From contig CAMVAF010000015.1 of assembly GCA_947165365.1 (NCBI GenBank), positions 1 through 33,713 on the forward strand: 33,713 bases of DNA, in the 5' to 3' direction. This DNA is from an uncultured Clostridia bacterium. Lineage in GTDB: Bacteria; Bacillota_I; Bacilli_A; RF39; UBA660. Shown in pieces: positions 8,324-14,715 of the stretch (position 1 is its first letter; each line of letters starts with the position of its first letter). The translations under genes and the position numbers were made by a program. The notes under the pieces are model-generated. The model was not told the DNA's origin and ran no database searches. It saw nothing but the letters and a program-made list of their open reading frames with translations.

Positions 8324-8341
8324 TTTGGGAGGTTTGATATA

Positions 8342-8425
8342 ATGAAAATGAAAACTTTTGTATTGAGAGTCTTAAATTTTATTACTATCATTTTATTATT
8401 GATAATCATTTTAAGATTAATTTAA
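8342..8425 (+). CDS. 27-residue hydrophobic peptide, candidate type I toxin
   Basis: The peptide begins with four charged or polar residues (MKMK), a short amphipathic part with one Arg, and then a single membrane-spanning run (FITIILLLIIILRLI) ending close to an Arg. Size and pattern are those of type I toxin peptides that insert in the membrane. A very strong GGGAGG stands nine bases before the ATG, stronger than at most genes here, as expected when the Shine-Dalgarno has to be sequestered. ACCTCC in the leader is a perfect complement to it. A promoter on the other strand drives a convergent RNA through its 3' end. I do not recognise the peptide as a named family member; the assignment rests on architecture. 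Confidence 0.65.
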   Translation: MKMKTFVLRVLNFITIILLLIIILRLI

Positions 8426-8431
8426 TAAAGA

Positions 8432-8473
8432 AAGACATCTAATTCTAACGATTACATTAGAATTAAATGTCTT
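8432..8473 (-). terminator. Terminator hairpin of the antisense RNA, inside the toxin 3' UTR
   Basis: AAGACAT (8432-8438) and TAATTCTAA (8440-8448) pair with TTAGAATTA (8457-8465) and ATGTCTT (8467-8473); only one C-A mismatch. The T-rich tail is on the minus side, so it mainly stops the antisense RNA. Confidence 0.7.
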
Positions 8474-8487
8474 CTCAAATCATTTTG

Positions 8488-8528
8488 GGTAGACATTCAA
8501 CACACAAAAACTGAATGTTTCCCTTTTT
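8488..8528 (+). terminator. Right arm of the inverted repeat, also a possible terminator of the toxin mRNA
   Basis: ACATTCA (8493-8499) and TGAATGT (8512-8518) make a local hairpin followed by TTCCCTTTTTT. The same bases form the right arm of the long inverted repeat, so this segment has two mutually exclusive folds. Confidence 0.55.
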
Positions 8529-8560
8529 TAATATATGCAAGGCGCCTTGCTTACATACTA

Positions 8561-8589
8561 ATAATACCATAAAATATTGTTTATTTCAA
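8561..8589 (-). promoter_or_regulatory. Promoter of the antisense RNA
   Basis: Reading the minus strand: TTGAAA (8589-8584), 17-base spacer ending in TGG, TATTAT (8566-8561). This is one of the best promoter matches in the window. Confidence 0.75.
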
Positions 8590-8627
8590 TAGATTTTGCA
8601 TAAGAATCATTAATAGCATGTATATTA

Positions 8628-9539
8628 TTATATTTTAATATCTTTAATTACATCTTTTAAAGTATCAATAGATTTTTTAAATCTTGTCTTTTCATCATCA
8701 TTTAATTTAAAAGGTAATCTTTTAACAGCACCATTTTTATTGATTAAAGTAGGGTATCCTATAAAAATATCTTCTTCATCAATATAACTTGAAACAGTTA
8801 AAATAGCATTTTCATCATTTAAAATAGCATTAGTAATTCTTGTTGTAACCATACCAATACCATATGAAGTATTACCTTTCATTTTGATAATATTGTATGC
8901 CATATTTTTAACTCGATCTTCAAAATATATTTCTTCTTCACGAGTTAAATATTCATTAAGATTTGCAAGACCAACTGTCGCACAAGAATAAGGGACAAGC
9001 TCGGTATCCCCGTGTTCCCCAATAACATAAGCATGAATGTTTTTAGGGTTAATTTGTAAATGATTTCCTATTTCATATCTTAGTCTTGCAGAATCAAGTG
9101 TTGTTCCGGTACCAATAATTTTTTCTTTAGAAAAACCGGTTATCTTCCATGTAATATAACTCATGATATCAACAGGGTTAGTAGCAATAATAAAAATACC
9201 ATTAAAATTATATTTCATTACATTACTTAAAATATCCTGAAATACTTTGATATTTTTATCAATTAAATCAAGTCTAGTTTCCCCAACTTCTTGATTACGA
9301 CCTGCTGCAATCATAATGATTTTAGCGTCCCTACAATCACTATAGTCACCTGATTTGATATCAATCTTACTAGGTCCAAAAGGAAGTCCATGATTAAGAT
9401 CCATCGCTTCTCCCATAGTTTTTTCTTTATTAATATCAATAAGCACTAATTCATTAACACTAGTTTTTTGATTTAACAAAGAATAAGCATAACTCATTCC
9501 AACATTTCCACATCCAATAATAACAACTTTATTTTTCAT
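8628..9539 (-). CDS. ldh: L-lactate dehydrogenase
   Basis: The 303-residue enzyme reduces pyruvate to L-lactate with NADH, regenerating NAD in fermentation. The GCGNVG dinucleotide motif is at residues 9-14, AAGRNQEVGETRLDL contains the active-site-loop Gln (lactate rather than malate specificity) and the catalytic Arg, ATNPVDI follows, and IGEHGDTE holds the catalytic His. Length is normal for the family. I start at ATG 9539, six bases after GAGGAG; the longer frame's ATG at 9545 touches the Shine-Dalgarno. A TATAAT preceded by TGT lies upstream. It is a single-gene unit facing the toxin-antitoxin locus. Confidence 0.94.
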   Translation of the reverse strand: MKNKVVIIGCGNVGMSYAYSLLNQKTSVNELVLIDINKEKTMGEAMDLNHGLPFGPSKIDIKSGDYSDCRDAKIIMIAAGRNQEVGETRLDLIDKNIKVFQDILSNVMKYNFNGIFIIATNPVDIMSYITWKITGFSKEKIIGTGTTLDSARLRYEIGNHLQINPKNIHAYVIGEHGDTELVPYSCATVGLANLNEYLTREEEIYFEDRVKNMAYNIIKMKGNTSYGIGMVTTRITNAILNDENAILTVSSYIDEEDIFIGYPTLINKNGAVKRLPFKLNDDEKTRFKKSIDTLKDVIKDIKI

Positions 9540-9556
9540 AATCATCTCCTCTAATT

Positions 9557-9562
9557 ATTATA
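9557..9562 (-). promoter_or_regulatory. Extended -10 of ldh
   Basis: On the minus strand TGT precedes TATAAT (9562-9557), 18 bases ahead of the ATG. No convincing -35 is visible. Confidence 0.5.
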
Positions 9563-9629
9563 ACAATTTTTTATACTTTTTAATACCATTTTACATAATT
9601 TATGTTAGAATATATATCTAGGTGGTCTT

Positions 9630-10454
9630 ATGAGATTAAGAAATATTAGTTATCTCTATACTATTATTATGTTTCCTTTTTTATTAATATTATGGATTCT
9701 TATATCTTTAAATATGTTAAAAAGTGATATTTATTTTTTTAGTGGGATAGTCTTATCATTTATTTATCTATATTATTTTATCGTATGTTTATTTTGTACA
9801 ATCTCTGATATCAAATATAGTAATCAAAAATGGCATGTTGTTTTATTAATTTTATTTCCCTTTATTTACATACCTTATTTTTATGGTAAATATATCTCTC
9901 AAAAAGATTCATTAATGTGTAATATTATATCTATTTTAAATATTATTTTAATTGTTGTTTTTAAAATAACCTTTGATCATAGTTACAGTAATTACTTATT
10001 GAATAATTATAAAAAAAATATTAAAATTAATGAAGATTATACATATTTAGATAAAAGTAATTTATTCACTATTGATGTGGATAAAAATTATGTATGTAAT
10101 AATGATTTAGGAGAATATGATTTAACTTGTGAAGATAATAATACTGATTCTTTTATCGGTATTTATCTATATGAAAGAGATAATTATGATGAAAAAGATT
10201 TACTAGATATCTTAAATTTTCATATTGAACAAACAATATCTTATATTAAAGAAAATAATTATGAGTATCGACTTTCCCAAGATAAATATACAATTGTTAA
10301 GTATAACGATATGATAGTTTATTTAGATAGTCATTATTATGAAGTAAATGATACAGTATATTATTTAATTATTATTAAAGAAACAAAAACATATCAAGAT
10401 AATAAAGATGATTTTGAAAGATTAGTAAAAAGTATAAAGTTTAAAGAGGTGTAA
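9630..10454 (+). CDS. Membrane protein with C-terminal extracytoplasmic domain, unknown
   Basis: The 274-residue protein has four hydrophobic segments in its first half (about 10-28, 38-60, 68-86, 94-113) and a soluble C-terminal half of roughly 150 residues, beginning with a conserved-looking YLDKSNLFTIDV stretch and probably exposed outside the membrane. I do not recognise the family. The ATG follows AGGTGG. One base separates it from the L,D-transpeptidase gene, so the two are translated from one transcript and the product may work at the cell surface or in wall assembly. The promoter is an extended -10 (TGTTAGAAT near 9603-9611) without a clear -35. Confidence 0.8.
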   Translation: MRLRNISYLYTIIMFPFLLILWILISLNMLKSDIYFFSGIVLSFIYLYYFIVCLFCTISDIKYSNQKWHVVLLILFPFIYIPYFYGKYISQKDSLMCNIISILNIILIVVFKITFDHSYSNYLLNNYKKNIKINEDYTYLDKSNLFTIDVDKNYVCNNDLGEYDLTCEDNNTDSFIGIYLYERDNYDEKDLLDILNFHIEQTISYIKENNYEYRLSQDKYTIVKYNDMIVYLDSHYYEVNDTVYYLIIIKETKTYQDNKDDFERLVKSIKFKEV

Positions 10455-10455
10455 T

Positions 10456-11835
10456 ATGAAAAAAGGAATTATTATAGGTGTTATATCATTAATAGTATTA
10501 TCAATTTCAGTTATTGTCATTTATCCTATATATAAAGAAAAGAAAGAAATAAATAGTATTCATAATGAAATAAAATTAATGAATAATTATTTAGAAGATA
10601 AAGAACATATTGATAATTTAAAAAATATTATTAATGATGATATCGCCAGTGGAGAAAGAAAAGATATTGAAAATAATATTGATAATTATATCAATGATTT
10701 AATAAATGTTAAAGATAAGTTAGATAATCTAAATAATAAAGAAAAAGATCTATTTAAAGAATTTAATAAAGATAAACAAGAAGAAATAACAAAAAGTTTA
10801 GAAATAGATAATAATACTATTAAAGAAATTAAAGAAAATCTCACTACTGTTAAAGAGAAATATCAAAATAAAAATGAATTTATTAAAGATATAAAACTAG
10901 ATTTATTAACTAATAAAATAGATGAATTAGAAGAAAAAATTACTAATAATGAAAAGATAAATACTTATTTAAAGAGTAATAATAAAACTTGGAATAAAGA
11001 AGAAGATAAAGTAATCTTTTTAAAAAGAAAAAATTATAATGAATATCAAAAATTAAATATTAATAATTTGAATTATGAATTAATTAGTGATACCAAAGGA
11101 CCTAATATTAACGCTAAAGATATTACTATTAATAAAGGAACTAAAATAAATATTAAAGATAAAATTTCATGTATCGATGATGTTGATGATAAAGTAGAGT
11201 GCATTATTGATGGAACATATGATAATAATAAAATAGGTACATATAAAATAAAGATAACATCAAGTGATACACAAGGCAATAAAAGTGAAAAAACAATTAA
11301 TTTAAAAATTCAAGAAAAGAAAGTTAATAAACATAAATATTATATTGAAGTTATAAGAAATCATAATATTGTTATTGTTTACGGACTAGATGAAAATAAT
11401 GAATATAAAAAAATTGTTAAAGTATTCACCTGTTCTGTAGGAAAAAATAATAAAACTCCAACAGGTACTTTTAAAACTAGTGATAAATCATCTTGGGGAT
11501 GGCTTGTAGGTAATGTATATGGACAGTACTATACTAGAATAACAGGAAGTATTCTATTTCATTCAGTACCATATTATAAAAAGAATAAAAGTACTTTAGA
11601 ATGGGAAGAATATAATAAACTAGGTACGGCAGCTTCTAAAGGTTGTGTAAGGCTAGCGGTATCTGATGTCAAATGGATTTATGATAACTGTAAAAGTGGT
11701 ACCACAGTAAAAATATATGATGGAGAGATACCTAAAGGCATTACTAAACCATCAACAATTAAAATAGATGCATCAAGTCCTAATAAAGGTTGGGATCCAA
11801 CAGACCCCGATAAAAATAATCCTTGGAAAAAATAA
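10456..11835 (+). CDS. L,D-transpeptidase (YkuD domain) with bacterial Ig-like domain
   Basis: The 459-residue protein has an N-terminal membrane anchor (5-25), a charged coiled-coil region (30-175), an Ig-like domain of the DUF5011 type around 213-285 (GPNINAKDITINKGT then GTYKIKITSSDTQGN), and a C-terminal YkuD domain from about 293. The active site is seen as ILFHSVPY (366-373) and SKGCVRL (394-400) with catalytic Cys397. The usual SHGC is SKGC, a variant I believe is common in Gram-positive YkuD proteins. It would form or edit peptidoglycan cross-links outside the membrane. The MurE of this window makes DAP stems, a normal substrate. It is transcribed with the 9630 gene and followed by a strong terminator. 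Confidence 0.9.
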   Translation: MKKGIIIGVISLIVLSISVIVIYPIYKEKKEINSIHNEIKLMNNYLEDKEHIDNLKNIINDDIASGERKDIENNIDNYINDLINVKDKLDNLNNKEKDLFKEFNKDKQEEITKSLEIDNNTIKEIKENLTTVKEKYQNKNEFIKDIKLDLLTNKIDELEEKITNNEKINTYLKSNNKTWNKEEDKVIFLKRKNYNEYQKLNINNLNYELISDTKGPNINAKDITINKGTKINIKDKISCIDDVDDKVECIIDGTYDNNKIGTYKIKITSSDTQGNKSEKTINLKIQEKKVNKHKYYIEVIRNHNIVIVYGLDENNEYKKIVKVFTCSVGKNNKTPTGTFKTSDKSSWGWLVGNVYGQYYTRITGSILFHSVPYYKKNKSTLEWEEYNKLGTAASKGCVRLAVSDVKWIYDNCKSGTTVKIYDGEIPKGITKPSTIKIDASSPNKGWDPTDPDKNNPWKK

Positions 11836-11848
11836 TTCCAAGGATTTT
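11818..11848 (+). terminator. Terminator of the L,D-transpeptidase unit
   Basis: AATCCTTGGAA (11818-11828) and TTCCAAGGATT (11836-11846) form an 11-bp stem over the stop codon, followed by TT. Confidence 0.75.
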
Positions 11849-11956
11849 GCTATTTGCACAATATAATTGACATTTCTATAAAATAATTATTATTTTATAA
11901 TAAATAAATTCTCTAGACAACTATATAAATCCATATTATAATTATTTTGAGGTAGT

Positions 11957-13132
11957 ATGAAACAAATAGAAAAAGATAATCTAAAAAATCTAGGTATTAA
12001 TAATATCTTTGAATTAATAAAAGATCCATCTATCATTGAATTTCGAAAAAATATTAATTATGTTATTGATACATTAGGTAATACTAATATTTTAAATAAA
12101 GTGTATTCTTATTATGATGAAATATTAAATTCTTATAAGCAAGATACTAAATTATTTAAAGATTATGAAATATGTTTAAAAGAAATAGAAAAACATGGTT
12201 TTATTAAGAAAAAAGATCGAGAAGATTACTTAATTAATAGTAAATTATATTATAATTTTGATAGTGATTTTATAAATAATCCCAAAGTTTATTTACAAAA
12301 ACTAACTAGTAAAAAGATTAGTGAAATAGTAGTAGATTATTTATTTTCTGATAATATATATAATGTTTTTTTAAACATTGAAGAAATTATTAGATATCAT
12401 GAAAATAATAATATTTCTTTAATTAGTAAAAATATTATTAATTTTTATAAAAAAATATATTTTATTGATAGTTTAGAAAACACCGAAAAAATAGAATTAT
12501 TAAATATATTTAAAAATAGTTATATTGATATGATGTATTATTATCACTTGAATTTAATGAAAATTGATTCATATAAAAAAATAAATAATAAACTATTAAA
12601 ATTTAATGATTATAAGACATATGATTATCAAAATAAAAAAGGATATTTATTAGCAAGAAGTTTGCATACACCTTGGAATGATAAAACTACTAATATTAGA
12701 GATTCATATTTTATAGTTGATTTAAGTAAACCTAAATTATTTCATAATGATTATCTTTATGGATATAATAATTTAAATATTAATAAAATTATTCATGTAT
12801 CAAATAGAGATGCTGCATCAACGAATAATAAACATAATAATATTTTTGTTAATAGAATTATGAGTATTGATGAATTAACTAAAGGCAAAATGAATGAAAT
12901 TCAAATACTTAATGAAAAAAAGAATCATTATTATTTATCAAGAAAACCAGACTATATGATAGCTTTAGAAAAAGTAAGTGATAAAATATTAAATGAAAGT
13001 AAGAGATTAGATATACCAATAGTTATTATTAAAAAAGAAAAAGTAAATAATATTAAAGAAGATAATAATATATTAAATATAACTTATACTAGTGATTTAT
13101 CTTTTGAAGAAGAAAGAAATAAAAGAAGATAG
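11957..13132 (+). CDS. Unknown protein, 391 aa
   Basis: No family is recognised. The first 200 residues look helical (Asn- and Lys-rich, no membrane segment). The second half is mixed alpha/beta with several distinctive stretches: KKGYLLARSLHTPWNDKTTN (near 228-247), a YFIVDLSKPKLF strand, HVSNRDAASTNN, and a C-terminal KPDYMIALEKVSDKILNESK followed by IPIVIIKKEK. The block of conserved-looking polar residues suggests an enzyme or a nucleotide- or peptide-binding fold, but I cannot name it. GAGGTAG precedes the ATG at a normal distance. It lies between two terminators or promoters and is probably transcribed alone, ahead of obg. Confidence 0.78.
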   Translation: MKQIEKDNLKNLGINNIFELIKDPSIIEFRKNINYVIDTLGNTNILNKVYSYYDEILNSYKQDTKLFKDYEICLKEIEKHGFIKKKDREDYLINSKLYYNFDSDFINNPKVYLQKLTSKKISEIVVDYLFSDNIYNVFLNIEEIIRYHENNNISLISKNIINFYKKIYFIDSLENTEKIELLNIFKNSYIDMMYYYHLNLMKIDSYKKINNKLLKFNDYKTYDYQNKKGYLLARSLHTPWNDKTTNIRDSYFIVDLSKPKLFHNDYLYGYNNLNINKIIHVSNRDAASTNNKHNNIFVNRIMSIDELTKGKMNEIQILNEKKNHYYLSRKPDYMIALEKVSDKILNESKRLDIPIVIIKKEKVNNIKEDNNILNITYTSDLSFEEERNKRR

Positions 13133-13152
13133 CAAAAATAATAAAAATATGA

Positions 13153-13158
13153 TATAAT
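13153..13158 (+). promoter_or_regulatory. Extended -10 of obg
   Basis: TATAAT (13153-13158) directly preceded by TGA. The -35 position (TAGCAA) is weak. Confidence 0.55.
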
Positions 13159-13185
13159 ATCCCGTAATTAAAGGAAGTGATCCAA

Positions 13186-14457
13186 ATGTTTATTGATGAA
13201 GTTAATATAAAAGTTATTGCAGGAAACGGTGGAGATGGTTGTACTGCTTTTCGAAGAGAAAAATATATTGAAATGGGAGGACCTTATGGTGGTAATGGTG
13301 GCCATGGTTCTAATATCATTTTAAAAGTTGATACTGGTCTTCATACTTTAATTGATTTAAGATATATGAAATTAATTAAAGGAGAAAAAGGAGAAAATGG
13401 TGAAGGTAAAAACAAACATGGTAAAGCTGCTAAAGATATTATTATTAAAGTACCACAAGGAACAGTAGTAACTGATCTTGATACCAATAATGTTATTTGT
13501 GATTTAAAAGAAAAAGGGGACGAGATTATTATCGCTAAAGGTGGAAGAGGTGGTCGTGGTAACACTGCTTTTAAAACCAGAAGTAATCCTTGTCCAACAT
13601 TCTCTGAAAATGGTGAACCAGGAGAAGAAAAACATTTAAAACTAGAATTAAAATTACTTGCTGATGTCGGATTAGTTGGTCTTCCATCTGTTGGTAAAAG
13701 TACATTCCTTTCTAAAATAAGTTCGGCAAAACCAAAGATCGCAGATTATCACTTTACAACTTTAAGTCCAAATTTAGGCGTTGTAAAAACCATTGATAAT
13801 CGAAGTTTCGTAGTTGCCGATCTTCCAGGACTTATTGAAGGCGCTAGCGTTGGAGTTGGTTTAGGAGATAAATTCTTAAAACATATTGAAAGATGTAAAG
13901 TAATTGCTCATATTATCGATATGTCAAGTTCCGAAGGAAGAGACCCATATGAAGACTATTTAACTATTAATAAAGAATTAGAAACATTTAGTAAAAAATT
14001 AATAAAAAAACCAATGATTGTTATCGCTAACAAAATGGATATGCCAGATAGTCTTGATAATCTAGAAAAATTTAAAAAACAAGTAGATTGTGAAGTATAT
14101 CCAATATCCGCAATAAATAATGAAGGTATTAATGAAGTTCTAGTTCATCTAGCAGATATGTTAGAAAGTATTAAAGATGAACCCCTTTATGATGAAGAAG
14201 AAACAACATCTCATATCCTTTACAAATTTGAAAAAGAAAAACCATTTACTATTACTAAGGAAAATGATGAATTTGTCATATCATCATCTGAAGTCGAAAG
14301 ACTATTTAAAATGACAAAATTCAATTCTGAAGAAGGAATGCTAAGATTTGCCAGACAATTAAGAAATTTAGGAATTGATGATGAATTAGAAAAAATGGGA
14401 GCTAAAGAAGGAGATATGGTAAGAATCCTAGACTTCTATTTTGAATATCGAAAATAA
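13186..14457 (+). CDS. obg: Obg/CgtA GTPase
   Basis: The 423-residue protein is the essential ribosome-associated GTPase involved in 50S assembly and stress signalling. All three domains are present: the glycine-rich Obg fold (1-158, GGDG, GGPYGGNGG and GGRGGRGN motifs), the G domain with GLPSVGKST at 165-173, the switch region DLPGLIEGAS, NKMD and SAI motifs, and the C-terminal OCT domain (LYKFEKEKPFTI onward). The frame opens with GTG at 13177, but the family begins MFIDEV, and AAGGAAG stands eight bases before ATG 13186, so I start there. A terminator follows. Confidence 0.97.
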   Translation: MFIDEVNIKVIAGNGGDGCTAFRREKYIEMGGPYGGNGGHGSNIILKVDTGLHTLIDLRYMKLIKGEKGENGEGKNKHGKAAKDIIIKVPQGTVVTDLDTNNVICDLKEKGDEIIIAKGGRGGRGNTAFKTRSNPCPTFSENGEPGEEKHLKLELKLLADVGLVGLPSVGKSTFLSKISSAKPKIADYHFTTLSPNLGVVKTIDNRSFVVADLPGLIEGASVGVGLGDKFLKHIERCKVIAHIIDMSSSEGRDPYEDYLTINKELETFSKKLIKKPMIVIANKMDMPDSLDNLEKFKKQVDCEVYPISAINNEGINEVLVHLADMLESIKDEPLYDEEETTSHILYKFEKEKPFTITKENDEFVISSSEVERLFKMTKFNSEEGMLRFARQLRNLGIDDELEKMGAKEGDMVRILDFYFEYRK

Positions 14458-14459
14458 TG

Positions 14460-14488
14460 ATATAGGGATTATAATCTCTATATTTTTT
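14460..14488 (+). terminator. Terminator of obg
   Basis: ATATAGGGAT (14460-14469) and ATCTCTATAT (14474-14483) with one G-T pair and a TATA loop, then TTTTTATT. Confidence 0.8.
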
Positions 14489-14522
14489 ATTTACACATAA
14501 TATAAAAAATAAATGAAAAAAG

Positions 14523-14551
14523 TTTACATTAATGTAAAAATATGATAGTAT
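14523..14551 (+). promoter_or_regulatory. Promoter of the TasA/pilin-like surface gene, with a 16-base palindrome over the -35
   Basis: TTTACA (14523-14528), 17-base spacer ending in TGA, TAGTAT (14546-14551). The perfect palindrome TTTACATTAATGTAAA (14523-14538) covers the -35 and the first part of the spacer, a plausible dimer operator. Nothing in the window identifies a regulator. Confidence 0.55.
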
Positions 14552-14584
14552 TAAATTATAAAATAGAAGAAAGTAGTGGTAAAT

Positions 14585-14635
14585 ATGATATTAAATAAGT
14601 GTCAAATAGTGTCAATCGGGGGGGGTCATTATTAA
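14585..14635 (+). other. Leader with G8 tract and a possible 16-codon upstream reading frame
   Basis: Between the promoter and the surface gene there is a run of eight G (14618-14625), unique in this AT-rich window. A short frame ATG (14585) to TAA (14633) would read MILNKCQIVSIGGGHY across it. The direct repeat AGTGTCAA (14598-14605, 14608-14615) lies just before the run. No clear Shine-Dalgarno precedes the short frame, so its translation is uncertain. Confidence 0.4.
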
Positions 14636-14715
14636 AGACCTATCCCTATAGAATAAGAGATTCATAAAGAAAAATTATTTAAAGAAATAATAAAAATATA
14701 GAAGGAGAAAAAATT

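Larger units (their letters stand above)
8422..8554 (-). ncRNA. Candidate antisense antitoxin RNA, about 130 nt
   Basis: A near-consensus promoter on the minus strand (8584-8589, 8561-8566) should start RNA near 8554. The transcript begins with a GC-rich palindrome (8537-8550, GCAAGGCGCCTTGC), passes the right arm of the inverted repeat and ends at the hairpin 8432-8473, whose minus-strand tail reads TTCTTTATT. It carries no plausible reading frame. It would be fully complementary to the 3' part of the toxin mRNA including the stop codon region. Confidence 0.6.

Noticed and set aside
8233-8522. Inverted repeat as the ends of a small transposon (MITE)
   Set aside because: No target-site duplication is visible at the outer ends, and the arms coincide with predicted RNA start and end points, so an RNA structure explains them better. 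Not fully excluded.
8628-9539. Malate dehydrogenase instead of lactate dehydrogenase
   Set aside because: The residue before the mobile loop is Gln (GRNQ), typical of lactate dehydrogenase; malate enzymes have Arg there.
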